In this document: positions 35,967-48,160 of the stretch, piece by piece
Layout of the letters: the number at the start of each line of letters is the position of its first letter
Position numbering within the stretch: position 1 is the first letter of the stretch
Assembly: GCF_019112545.1 (NCBI RefSeq)
Contig: NW_025064893.1
Span: forward strand, 431,829-495,828
DNA from: Guyanagaster necrorhizus
Lineage: Eukaryota > Basidiomycota > Agaricomycetes > Agaricales > Physalacriaceae
Reading direction: 5' to 3'
DNA length: 64,000 bases
The notes under the pieces: model-generated
What the model saw: the letters and a program-made list of their open reading frames with translations, nothing else
Told to the model about the DNA's origin: nothing
Database searches by the model: none
Made by a program: the position numbers and the translations under genes

Positions 35967-37754
35967 TTAAAGACTACACTGGCTACCCGCCGATGTTCGA
36001 CTTACCAACGGACAAAGGCTAGAGAACTAAGGTATCAAATGATGGATGAGCAGGGGTCGAAGAATGCACTAGAGCAGGAGACGGACTCACTTGAGGGTGT
36101 TGAACTACCTTTGAGGGGTTCTGCTCCCTCTTCCTCCGCTCTGTTACTTTTCTCGAGTTGACTTGGACAGTGGCGCTAAACAAAAGAAAGAAAGGATCAG
36201 CCGCAACCGCAGCTGAGACAGAACGGAGAGCGAACTTTATGGAGATACTTAACTCCTTCAGTGTTGGTTCGGGATCAGTTTCTGTAAAACTTTGAGATTA
36301 AGAAGGCAAGCGGAAGGAGAAGCTACCCACGCAGTGCTGACATTATGGCCTAAGAATGAGTCGTTCAATGAGAATTAAAACGAATACTCTGAGAAATAAG
36401 CTTACTCTGGATAGTGCGCCCCCCTTCGCGCCTCCCCATGCCATTTCCTCATCCCTGCATGCAGATATGCACACCTAGAGAGAAATACAAGTTCATCGGG
36501 TGACACAACATCGAGCATGTTAATTGAACGACTTACAACGTATCCCGGCCCTCTGCGATCACTTATCAAGCAAAATCCCCTGCAGTCCTCGATGGGCGGG
36601 TCCAAATGTGAGGCGGCTATGAACCTTTCGACTGTACGGGGGCGGAGGAGGTTCAAATTTACGGAGACATCTGAGGCAACTACGCAGACGTAAACGTAGA
36701 GTCCGGATTATGCGAACAAATGACGGACTAAATCTGTATAAACGACAGACTGAGGCCGAGGTTAGAAGTATAATGCATATACGAAAACTAGTGCATACAA
36801 ATCATTGTCCATGACGTGCAATCATTGCAGCGGTAGTGGGAAAGATCTGGGAAAAATGTTATACATAGAGTCGGAAGCGGTATGGGAATTGGACATATTG
36901 GGCCATACCGAGAACGGTACCGCTGTGGCAGCAGTCAAACACAGCCTGTAAAATGCGGATTCACGCAAAATGCCGATGTGGTAGGTGATGTGGGTACTTA
37001 CAGTCAGTTTTGCGCCAACAGCAGCCAGAGGCATGACCAGGATATTCTTGAGGACGTCGTCAACGATCATCGCTCCTTCAATAAAGCCGTTGGGACCAAC
37101 AGCATCACAAGGGACGACATCTGAAATAAATATTAGTTCAGTGAACCGGACGCCGGTGAACGGATAATCTTTGCCTACGTTCATCTTTCTTGTCGGCTTC
37201 TGTACTGTTGGCGTTGAATTTCTGGTACCCATGGCCCCCGTCTGGAAGATTTCAACACGACGTTCGACGAAGCGAAAGGAAGGACTGACAGAAAATAAAA
37301 TGGATGTCACCGGCGGAAGCACCTTGAACGAAACGGTGGATTTCTCTCTCCTAGGCAAGGATGGGTCGGTTCCATATTCGGGAGGAGAGCCTTAAGGACG
37401 CACGATGTTTGCCTTGGTAGGCCAAAGGTAGGGCGAAGTCTCGAGAGCATCCTTCATGATAACGATGTCGTCCTTATCGAAATACATAGTGCCTGTAAAG
37501 GGAATGTTAGACCAGATCTCCTCTGGATCCGGCTGGAGCATACCTATGAGAAGGTCGCGAAATTTATCAACGTCTACATGGGTGCCTTTCATCTGGTCGT
37601 CCTTCCTTGACGCGAATTGTTCCAGACCGTAGGTGCAACCAATGAGCAGGGCCTTTCTGGTCACATGTTTCCTATCGATGCAACGGGAGCCTAAGATGCC
37701 AGAGGGAGGTGGTAAAGGACTGAAGGGACGTAAACGACCTGGTCTAGAAATCAT
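35967..37754 (-). CDS. metacaspase (peptidase C14), tandem copy 1
   Basis: A caspase-fold cysteine peptidase that cuts after Arg/Lys in this family and is linked to cell death and stress. Thirteen exons can be joined without a frame break into 346 aa: 37,754–37,544; 37,492–37,404; 37,350–37,290; 37,241–37,179; 37,120–37,002; 36,945–36,909; 36,846–36,799; 36,670–36,537; 36,474–36,406; 36,349–36,331; 36,281–36,236; 36,175–36,091; 36,026–35,967. The p20 start RKALLIGCTYG is near residue 33. The catalytic His124 lies in FYGGHG and Cys187 in DCCHSGT; ISACRDEEMAWGG follows in the C-terminal half, and HPQFSSL closes the protein. There is no long Pro-rich prodomain or LSD1 zinc finger, unlike classical fungal type I enzymes. 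All introns are GT–AG. Expression is not shown, but every conserved block is present. Confidence 0.9.
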
Positions 37755-38979
37755 GTAAAGGTCGTCTAGACGGAACGACGAAGAGGAAATAGATGAGTTG
37801 TGGTAGTGGATAGAAAGAGAGGCAATGCCCTAGCCCTTTTCTTGGAACTTAACAACGGGAAGTGTATCGCCGTCGGCGGCATATCCTGGAAGGCGAGGGC
37901 ACAAAGCACCGAGCGTGTCCGAGCAAGCTGTTTTCTCGGCGTGCGGCGCGGTCACGACCGGGACTTCCAGATGCTTGCTTAGAAAGGATGCTCATCTAGC
38001 GTCAGAGATACACTAGCAATGAGAGCACAAACAGACACCAGGTCCCCAAGATCTCCTATCAGAGCCCCCAAGGAGAAGAAGACATCCTCCGATAGAGCGG
38101 TCGAGGAATCGGCGACCCGCTACGGAAATGCACCTCCATAAAAAGTGCAGTGTTCGGTGAGCACCAGTAAGTACTTCAACCACATTTTTCTTGTTCGATG
38201 AACCCGGCAAAAACGGCAAGAAGTCGTGACGCGCTAACGCCTCCGCCAATCATGTAACTGGGTTGACGTACGATCACTTTCCGAATCTTACTCGACGTCC
38301 TCTGCACTGGTGGATGGCAACCATAATTTTAACCCTTCTTTCCCTCACCTTTGGCCATTCTCTAAATTTTTCTCATACGTCAAAAGGCCCCGTGTCCTGG
38401 TATGAATCTGTCTGATCAAACTTCTTTTCCTCCACTGCCGCGTTTCACATTGGATTCGTGGAACAGCAATGGAATTTTTCCAATTTTTTTTGGTGCTGTC
38501 GTACGCAATGAGTCATGCATATCGGAAGAAATTACTGTCTCAGTACTTGGTGTTCATGCCCAGGCTCCACCCACGCGCATGATACCCGATGTCCTGCTCT
38601 AATTGAGGATTCCATTTTACCGCTACAGAAAATGAACTGAGGAGAGCATCCCAGATCCCACATGAAATTGACTGACATATGGTTCGATGGAAGAACGAAA
38701 GATAGACTAGAGATACAGAGCGTGGTAGGGTATAGTAGGTATCGATTATGTAACAATGCGAGAACGAGGATGAATGTGCGTAGCAGAACAGAAGAGCGGA
38801 TGCTAAGTTTATACATGGAAAAATATAAAGCAAGAGAAATCAACAAAGCGGGGACAACACAAAGCAGTTTGATAACGAGCAGATCAACGTATTGTAAAAC
38901 GATCAAACGCTTAAAGCAGAAAACGTTGTTCGTTCATGTCCTTGCATAGAAACATTCAGCAACAACGTAAGAGCTCAGC
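37755..38979. other. intergenic between the two metacaspase genes
   Basis: This 1.2-kb gap holds only short open frames without recognisable similarity. The bases just upstream of the ATG of copy 1 (GACGACCTTTACATG) resemble those of copy 2 (GACGACCTTTCCCCATG), consistent with a duplicated promoter. No other gene is supported. Confidence 0.5.
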
Positions 38980-40750
38980 CTATGAAATTTGACATACCAA
39001 GGGCCAAAGGCTAGAGAACTGCGATCAAATGAATGAAAGGACAAAGCCGGGTAAAGTGGTGACTCACTTGAGGATGTTGAGCAATCTTTGGAAGGCTTTC
39101 CTTCGCATCCTTGCCCTTCCGTTTCTTTATTATCGCGTTGACATACACTTTGACTCTAGCGCTAGAAAACATTCAGTACCGAAACGGGCTAAATCAGGCG
39201 AAGAAACAGACCCTATGAAAATATTCAGCTCCTTGAGTGTCGGATGGTGGTCTTGATCTACAAATTCCTTCAGGAAGAGTAGACATTTGTAAAGAAAGCA
39301 CTAACGTAGTGCTTGGATCAGAGCCTTGGGGGAAAGCATGTTCAGTGATATTAGAGGACAAATATTATCAGCGATCTTACCCTCGTCAGCGACCCTCCCT
39401 TGTTGCCGCCCCAAGCGAGCTCTTCGTCCAAACAAGCCGAGATGCAGATCTAATGAGGGGCATTGAGTCACCGGATCAGCATTACAACAGTATGACGTAC
39501 GACGTATCCGGAGCCTCTACGCTTTGGGAGCAAGCAAAACCTTTCGCAGTCCCTAATGCACGGGTCCCAGTTTGAGGCGATACCGGGCGCGAACGAGTTG
39601 AGCGTGCAAGGGACGATCAGGCTCAAGTTGACAGACGTCTTTGAGAAGACTAGGTAAACGGGATCATTAGTTGGTATGTCATGGTGAATTGCGGATGCGA
39701 GACGAACTGTGTCTGTATAAACGGAGGGCTAAAGCGCTCTGGTAACAGACAGTTCTTCAGATGGGCGGAAGAGATACGCACCAGTCCTTTTCCAGGCTGT
39801 GATATCGTTACAGCGATAGTGTAAGAGATCTAGGCGTATTTCCTGTGATTACTAACAATACAAGGGTAGTCGGGGGATGAACATACCGAGAACTGTACCG
39901 CTGTGACAGCAGTCGAAGACCGCCTGCCTCGTAAGACAGATTAGGCTGTTAAGGCAGACGATGAGCAGGAGACTCACGGTCAGTTTCGCATCCACGGCTA
40001 CAAGAGGCATCACTAGCATGTTCTTGAGCACATCGTCGATGATCAATTTATCCTCCATGAATGCACCATCAGGATCGATGGCGTCACAAGGCACAATGTC
40101 TAAAGAAAAGAGCATTGCAGTGAAGTCGGCACCATTGTACAGTCGTGACACATACGCTTGTCACGCTTGTCCGTTTCCGGGCTGGAGGGGTTGTAGATCT
40201 GGTGTCCGTGCCCGGCATCTGGGTGTAATGAAATGAGACGCTCTTTCAACCAAGGGGGACGAACGACGTGCAGAATAGAAAACAGATATCGCCGGACGAG
40301 GTCCCGCCTACGAAATCACTGATTGCTCTTTCCTAGTGTGAGAAGATGAGTCAGTATAACCCTCGGGCGGCATTGTTACTGTGCTTACAATGTTGGCCTT
40401 GGTAGGCCATAAATGGCGGGGTTTATCTGGGCCGTCAGTCAGCACAGTAATGTCCTCCTTCCTGAAGTGTAATGGGCCTGTGGAGGGTTACGCTAGATGA
40501 AAGGCTAGCGTCATAGGCGGTCCGTACCGATGAGAATGTCATACATTTCCTTAACGTCAGCGAGGGCGCCCGGCATCTGGCTCTCTGGCTTCGACCTATA
40601 TACTTCCGAAGCATAGCTGATCCCGATAAGGAGGGCCTTTCGAGCTACAGGCTTAGCCTCCATAGGTCGGGGATTTGGGCAGCAGGCGACAGAGAGGGAC
40701 GATTGAAGCAAATACTCCAACGTTCGTGAACGACGCACACGAAAATGCAT
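38980..40750 (-). CDS. metacaspase (peptidase C14), tandem copy 2
   Basis: Paralogue of the gene at 35,967–37,754, same strand, with the same 13-exon plan and the same intron phases. Exons: 40,750–40,528; 40,477–40,389; 40,332–40,272; 40,218–40,156; 40,099–39,978; 39,923–39,887; 39,829–39,782; 39,649–39,501; 39,449–39,381; 39,324–39,306; 39,257–39,212; 39,161–39,068; 39,018–38,980. They total 352 aa in frame. RKALLIGISYA opens the domain; His128 in FYAGHG and Cys192 in DCCHSGT are kept; ISACLDEELAWGG and HPQFSSL follow. The third intron would start GC (GCACG), where copy 1 has GT; this is either a GC–AG intron or a splice-site lesion. A later start at Met30 is also possible. Confidence 0.87.
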
Positions 40751-42583
40751 GGGGAAAGGTCGTCCGAATTGAAAGTAAATTGGAGGAGATAAATGAATAG
40801 ATTATGGAGGCAGTGGATGCTGGAGCGAAGAATTGAGGGTATAAGTCCTGCTGCCGTTAACAGCTAACAGCAAAGCCGCGTGACAAAGACGGCATTGCCA
40901 GAGAGAGGAGGAGAAGTTGGGAGAAGGTGAAAACCTTGGCCAAGCCCGCTAACAAATAGGAAGATAGACGTTTGGTCCGACGCACAGCCATCCCGAACCA
41001 GCTGTGAAGGCGGATCAAACAGAGTGTGTTGAGCGACTACGTTGGGAGAGTAGGACATCGAAGAGCTTTCCGAATGCCCATCATGGGGAAGAGGGAAAGT
41101 AGAGAGAAGCATAGATGCGGAAGATTGAGTAGGAGGGGGGTGCTTTCATCGGTTCCGTGAAGCAAGGGGCAATTGAACGCTTCCCACCAGGGACAGTGAC
41201 ACGACCGCATGACTAGGGGAACCAGTTATTCAATAATCTGGGTCTATCGGCGATAACGAAAATCCTTTGTAACGTGGTATCACGCTCTATGATCCTTCTG
41301 TACCTGGGGTTGGAGGACCTGCTGACGTTCAGATGGTGGCCCATTTGGTGATGACGGGAAAATCCAGATAAAAAGTCAAGGTTGAAATTTAAATACGCTA
41401 TTTTTCCAGCCTGTTTGCTTACCCGATGAACGTAAGCGAGACACCAAAGAGCAACATTATCGACGCGGAAGGACACCGGGCCCGTATGCAAGCCTAGCTT
41501 TTGGATTTGACTGGGATTGGCTGCTAGTCAGATTCATGTAAAACGCGTTCCACCTGCCTGTAAAGAGTAAGAATGTCTGTACGATCACGATCAGAGCACC
41601 ACGAACGCCCATAGTTCTATACTTGATCCTGCGATCCCCGGTCACCTTTACCGTATGAAGTGCCAGATCAGGGGGCAATTAACACAACTTTTTGTCCCTT
41701 TCTCTGGCATCCGTCTTGTGTGATCCCGGTCCTGGTAGGGGTTACGGAGAGGGCGAGATGGGCCATGTGGGATGCGTGTCGATCAATTGGCGATTTCGAA
41801 AATCAATATGGCACGTGTCGTTGCTTTTTCTTTGTTTTATCCCCCACCACCACAATGACCTGGACCATCATTTCTCCTTCTCTACTCTCACAATCGTCCA
41901 TCTTTTCTCTCATGGGTAACTGGTCGAGTCGTGTAATCAAGCTCTGTCACCATACGGTTCCATTTTTAGCAGATCTTCTGCGGTTGGATCAACATTCTAC
42001 CGGTGTATTCCGTGGGTGTGAGTACTGTCGATGCATTTTCACAAGAGGTGTTTGATCCCCATTGCCTGGAGCAGATGTACACAAACATAATTTAGGACGT
42101 GCTTGTCCCCGTACTGAGTACTGACATAAGTCTAATTGCCGCGATAAGACGTGAAGTGCTTCGTCTCATCGGGCCGCTGGTGTATTAAACACATATATGT
42201 CAAACAGTGCGGTACGGTCGCCGCAGTAGAAGATATTCCTTGACGATTGCAGTCCACAACGATGACCCAGTCGCGTCTTGGTTTCTTTTATCTGCATCCT
42301 ATGATTGACCTCCGCGATGAAGGATGGGTGCAATCCATGAAACCGATAGCATTTTTCTCTCAAGATATCGCATCGGCGACACTCTAAACTCTATCCCAAA
42401 AATGGATGGTGTGTCACCTTCACGCATTCCATATCGCAAACGGAGTCTGGTTCACATCTATCGCAGCAGTTTTGAATTGGTGTACTCGTCGTAGACTCCG
42501 GAAATGAAGACATACACGTGCCAATCATATGCAGTGACTCACACGCATCACCGCGACTTCACTTCCACATTTCGTAATCCACC
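40751..42583. other. intergenic, 1.8 kb
   Basis: Only short overlapping frames are present (for example 41,660–42,055), none with recognisable motifs or a sensible exon structure. It presumably holds the promoters of the divergent metacaspase copy 2 and the DUF3632 gene; no specific site is claimed. Confidence 0.45.
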
Positions 42584-43467
42584 ATGGCATTCACAGGAGA
42601 AACGCAGCTGGCGGCCATCGATACATACCTTGCCGATCGTGCTACTCTCAGAGCAACGGTTGAAGCATTGACCCAGTGGGCGTACGAACCCAAGCGCTTC
42701 GGCGACAATGCGGAAGGTGGGCTGTGGGATCTATGGAGTGCGATCAACGATAGGGCGGAGGAGACGAAGAGCGACGACAACATCGCCCATGGCAAGCTCG
42801 TTGAGCTAGTCGATGCCATCAAGCATCAAAGGTCTCCGACGAACGATGTGGGGGAGAAGTCGAGATGCTGGGGGTTGACGTTGTGGAAGGACTTGCCCGT
42901 CTTTGGTGCAAACATGAGGGAACATTGGAACTGTACGCTTCTGGTCTCTGGGGCTTTCAAGTTACTGACTTTTGTATGTATCCAGTCTTCGATGCGAACG
43001 AGGATGTGGAGCGGACGCCGAAGCGGGAACGATGGGTTAATCTCAACGCGTTCGTCGCAGGGTTAACAGCCGCTCGGATCCATGACTTTGAGTTGTATGC
43101 CCTTTTGCAGCTGAGAGATGCCCTAGAAGAGCCAATCGAAGAGAGGGAGGGGGAGGGAGGAGAAAAACGGATCGACAAGAGCTTTGACGCCAAAATTCCC
43201 GCTGCTGTTCAATGGATCCTCTACTGTGGGCAATTGATATACACCAACGAGCGGGAATTCGAAACTGGCCCTGGTATTGGAGATCCTGCGAGAGGCGGCG
43301 AGCTGTGGAAGGGTGACAAGAGAGGCTTTTGCCAGGAGAGATGGCAGTTTTGGAAGAAAAGGTTTGCGGAGCTGCGAAATTTTCAAGGGCTTTTGCCAGA
43401 GACAAGGGAGCTGGCTGGTAAGGCGGTTCAGGTGATGGACGCTATCGAGAAAAAGCATCACGATTAG
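42584..43467 (+). CDS. DUF3632 family protein
   Basis: Two exons, 42,584–42,932 and 42,986–43,467, joined over a 53-nt GT–AG intron, give 276 aa. The ATG lies in a good context (CCACCATGG). Family-like blocks are LWKDLPVFG and WVNLNAFVAGLTAAR in the middle, VQWILYCGQLIY, and near the end LWKGDKRGFCQERWQFWKKR. I recognise these as the fungal DUF3632 pattern from memory. The protein is soluble, with no signal peptide or membrane segment, and acidic in part (Glu/Gly-rich loop around residues 170–185). The function of the family is unknown. Confidence 0.85.
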
Positions 43468-44516
43468 ATATCTCACCAGGAAATAAATCATTAATATGTA
43501 TTTTATTTAGATAATCCAGGTTTATTATATAACCATCCTCTCTTTACTTTGACCACCACAACTAATGCCTGGAATTCGTACCCCCAGCGCCATCGGCATG
43601 ACTCTATGAACGCGCATTGCGTATCCAATCGACGACGGGAATTGTTGAACGCGGTCTCTTCAGTGGACACTATAGCGTCTAGGTGTATCTTAACGATACC
43701 ACTACAGGGTTGTAGCATTCAAATCGGAACCACACATTCTTGCCGTTCATTCTCTAGTGAGCATGCTATGAAGGAGCCGGTGCCGCTATTATCATTGGCC
43801 TGGGGTTGAATTTTTGCGGCTGTGCCCTTGCTAATTCTGCGAATATATGCTCGCACAGTGCGTCGATGTTCTATTTGTACCTGCACAATTCTAAAGCATT
43901 TAGCTAAACTACAATGGGACTAACCGTCCTTCGACGATGACCCTGTTCACCTACAAGTTTGGTTTCCCTTCTCAGTATCACCACCGACATCCTTCTCGCC
44001 CAGCATCGAATTCGTTCAAGTACAGTCATATCCTCGAACTTCACCTATGTAAACAGATGTTGCTAAAAGCGGCTAACGCGGTAATCCAAGCCGTCCTGCA
44101 GCCCGGCTGTTTGGCGGACGAGACCGCGTAAGCAGGTCAACAAGAACCTGTTGATAGACCATTTGGATCATCCCCTCTCCAATGCGTTTGCCAACGGTCT
44201 TCCTCATTGGCGGTCGGCTCGCCAGGTAGTCGATACGTCACGTCTGGAGTAAATGCCGAGATAGCGGGAACATCTTCCCTTTTCTTGACCTCATCTTCAC
44301 TAATATTATCCACAAGGATTGGGATCGTACCAGTTTCATTGTTCTTGGTCTTCAAGGGCGTCGACTGGCACAACCCGGTTCTGTGGAGGAGCGCGTTGCA
44401 TGCTGGTGAAGCCATCGACTGTTTTCTATATGCATTGAAGAACCTGCGCCGAGGTCCGGGTAACACGGCGGTACAGGGCTCGTTATCTTTCTCTTTAAAA
44501 TTGGCGACTAGCGTGC
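43468..44516. other. intergenic, no gene recognised
   Basis: Short frames on both strands without recognisable content. The 5' exon of the following hydrolase gene is the only coding signal near its right end. Confidence 0.45.
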
Positions 44517-45745
44517 ATGCGCTCCTTCATGTCCATCACCAGTCAATACGGATGCCTTACCTGGATCGAAAAGTTGAGACTATTTGTAGTCCTGACTGCC
44601 TTGGGTATGTTTCTGTCCGTTCATCGATCCGAACCCATCTCACGCTTCCTATCAAGTGGTTTATCTATGCGGGAAATCTCTCACTCTATTGTTTTCCTTT
44701 CGGCGAAGCAGGGCCCTCACGGTCATCTTGGCACTTTCAGGTTGTCGGTTTCTAATGGACTACTTGAGCCTGCGTCAGCTCCAATACTTGTCGCCGAGAA
44801 ATTTGGACCAGTATCGTAAATGGGTGAAAGAGCGAGGGCTCCCTATCAAGGTCGAAGAGCTTCCAGAAAAAGGTGCCAAGTTGATGTGGATTGGAACACA
44901 GCAAACGGACAACGTTATCTTCTACTGCCATGGTAAGTGTTGGCTGTGAGATTTTCGGGGGACACATAATCATCATCACGTCCCTCGCTTGTAGGTGGCG
45001 GATATGTCCTGCCAAGTTCTCCTGGCACGTTTGCTTTTTGTCTGTATGTGCAGCAGCAATTGGAGGCAAAAGGTATCCAGGCAAATATCGCCCTTCTGAC
45101 GTACAGTAAGCAAATGTACCTCTTCTCTCAATTACCCTCTAATACTCTCCCCATGCAGACCTTATTCCGGACGTCAAATTCCCCAGTCCATTGCGTGAAG
45201 CCATATCCGCGATCCATCACTTCCTTAAGTGCGGTATCAAATCCGAAAACATTATCCTCGCAGGGGAATCTGCCGGTGGGAATCTCGTCCTGCAAATTCT
45301 CTCACACATGCTGCACCCGCTGTCCTCTATTGCTCCCCTGCCGCCTTCTGTCCGCTTCCGGGGTGCATGCCTTATGTCACCTTGGGTCTCCCCTAGTGGT
45401 GACGTCTGCGCCGATCAGGCGCAGGCGAACGATTCCAAGGATGATATCAGTGTCTGTACTCTCCGTGAATGGGGTCAATTGATGATCAAGGATGTTCCGC
45501 GTACCCCGGAGAATACGGCTTGTGTCGAACCTGCGGGTGCACCCGAAGGGTGGTTTCAGGATATAGAGACGGTTGTTGGGGGAGTACTTATACTTTCGGG
45601 CGAGGTGGAGTGCATGGCGGGCTCGCATAGCTTCTTTTATGAGGAGCACTTGAAGCGCTATCATCGAAAAGTCGGGATGGCTGTCAATCCTGGAGGAGTG
45701 CATGATAGTATATTGATTGATTTTGCAGTGGGGAATGGGGCGTAA
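44517..45745 (+). CDS. alpha/beta hydrolase (HSL-like esterase/lipase), probably membrane-anchored
   Basis: Four exons, 44,517–44,604, 44,741–44,932, 44,995–45,105 and 45,159–45,745, give 325 aa in frame. The oxyanion motif HGGG is at residues 93–96, split by an intron exactly in its first Gly codon. The nucleophile Ser168 lies in GESAGG. The acid is probably in SGEVEC near residue 272, a Glu-rich version of the usual block, and the His is in GGVHDS. A hydrophobic N-terminal stretch (LRLFVVLTALG) suggests an anchor. The motifs are those of the alpha/beta hydrolase-3 group, which hydrolyses carboxyl esters; the substrate is unknown. The first intron (136 nt) is longer than the others, so the first exon is the least certain part. 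Confidence 0.85.
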
Positions 45746-48160
45746 TCCTCTCATCGGGCTAGCTTTGACGGCGACTGGTGGTGGTTACGTTTCAAATGCG
45801 GTTATGGTTGGTGGGTGAGGCACAGGATGTAAGCAGGTTCTCCATGACCTTCCAATGTAATTTGACCAACAATAAGAATTTTTCAAATCAAGCACCGTGA
45901 ACTTAATATTCAACCACTAACAAATTAATGAACTAAGGTCCAAGCGAACTTCATATACTTTCAGCAGCGAAATCGAAACGTCATCTTTCACCTTGATTGA
46001 AATATTCACTGCGAGATCGTGATCCAGCCTGAGTTGGAGGCGGTTACGGCGGCGACTCCTGCGTCGAGGAGCAGGTACTGAAAAACGGGAGCGGGAAGAT
46101 TCTGAGGTGGAATCGAGTTCGGGTCCACTCTGAGCCGTGGTTGAATAAGTGAGCATCCAGTACTATGAGAAGGGTGCAGGATCGCTCAATCGAATGCGAG
46201 TGGAGTAGAGCATCGTATTGATGTCAGACAATCCTCACGTAGGTAGGTAGTATTGCAGGGCACGGACCAGGGCATAAGTAATACACGGTGCATTAGCACT
46301 CTAGCATTACATCTATCTGCACTGTACTTAAATATCTACTTGAAACGTGCTCGGGTTCCATGGTTTCTCTGGAATCAGCAGTCAACGCCATAGCGGATAC
46401 ACGGGACAGGGACAGGAACATTAATAACAAATTAAGATGTCCCATCGTACAATTATATGGCTGGAAGTTAGAGAGAGCCGGGGCCATATCCTGAGACCAC
46501 AACGAGTGCTGAGCGCTGGGACTTGGGAAGTTTTGGATTTGTTCGAGGAGCAGTCACACAAAATCGTCAGTATACATCTAATAGATAATCTACAAGCAGC
46601 GGCAACTCTTGTGTCACCCTGAACTCGACAGAAGCCTGTCGTACCTTTGCAAGTGACCACGATCAAGACTGATCGCAGAGAGGAGGTGTCAGCTCTGAGC
46701 GTGTCAGAATGACTAGACGGATGTCCGGATATTATACCTTAGCGAAGTTACTTACTTCTATGAGTCTTGGTGAGGTACCTACTTATACTACCTGAAATTA
46801 AGCATCACAGGGAAGATCGGCAACGATGTAAATCAGGCATGCGGGACAAAGGAGCTCAAGGGAAGCCAGTGATAGCCAGTAGGCCAGGGACGACTGGGTA
46901 AAGTTTCAGGGAGGGAAAATTAGCATAATAAACTCCTCCGTCGTGGTCAATATATAGAGATCGGAATTCAATTGCTCAAAAAAAAAATACAGCGGCGAAA
47001 GGATCACGCTTGATAAAGGATGGAGGAATATAGCTCTTTGAAGAGTACCAGTGTCTTTTTCAGGCCATACTTCAACAGCGCAAGTCTGGCTTTTTATAGT
47101 GAAGACCGGTCATCAGCTCAGCGATACATCCGCCGCATCGAGAACAAAGGTACGAGGTAGAACGCAAAAGTACAGCCACACGTCGCGGTAAATTGAAATT
47201 AGCCTCGGCACTGCCTTTTCTTAACTCTGGCTGCGAATAGTTCCCCATTTCCGAATTGCGCCTCCCGCACTAACTTAGGTAGCATCGTTCTAGCATCCCA
47301 CCTGTAAAGGCGACATCTCTGCCTAAGCTGAGGCTCGGAGGAATCGGTCCGAGTCACGTTTTTGGAGGTCGTACGAGCTTGTTTCCAACTCGGCAAACCG
47401 TGCTGCGCTAGAACAGACTTCAACTTCAACTTTTCTCTTCGATCTCCTATGTTTGCGCCATCTAGATATACAGTCAGGATTCAGGACTGAAAACGTTCTA
47501 CGCGTCGACGAACAGCTGCGGTCCTATTGATTCTAAATCGTCCTGAGCTTCGACCCTGGTTCTCGTCGCTACTACTTCCATGGCAGGATTTTCGAGATAC
47601 TGATATAATATATTGAAGGATCCCGGATAATGCCCTGTGAACCTCGATCACGATTTTTGGAAATCTTTGCCGCTTTGTCTGGACCAAAATTTTGCGATTT
47701 TGGTCATTTTCGGTCCCCCAAGGTTGTCACAAAAAATTCGGTGTCGGGTACCCATCGGGCCTTTGCTATACCTTCCCGCGCTAGCACTTCCCTTGGCGGG
47801 GGTCTTCAAGGAGTCGAGCGCCCTAAAATGTCAAGTACCCGTCTGAATTTCGATCTAGGTTGACTGGATTTTTGACCAGGTTACGAGGGCAGGGTTGGAC
47901 GGTCAATTTGGTCATAATTTGTCCGAACTGGGCTCAGGGTTCATACGGTATTTTCGGTGTCATGATGACAAAAAAGAGACTCCTATGACCCTCGACCAAT
48001 TGTTCACAGGAGGCCGATCATTTTGGTTGAACTTTGCTCCATTTTTCCACCCCCTTCCCCTATGCAATGGTTACTTATACGGTAATTACGGTATCTGATT
48101 CTCTCTGTGCTTTGGTCCAACTCTGTTCTGTGCCAGTTCATTCCCTCACCTCCTGCAGAA
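45746..48160. other. intergenic, 2.4 kb, no gene recognised
   Basis: Open frames are short and overlap on both strands. The minus-strand frame 45,917–46,156 is Arg/Ser-rich and not convincing. The stretch 47,630–48,010 has an unusual wording with repeated TTTTCGGT, GGTCA and GGTT words and may be a dispersed non-coding repeat. The right end holds the promoter of the DUF6534 gene. Confidence 0.4.

Noticed and set aside
37755..38980. A possible third caspase gene between the tandem pair
   Set aside because: No HG or DCCHSG motif and no conserved exon was found there; only flanking similarity to the duplicated unit is present.
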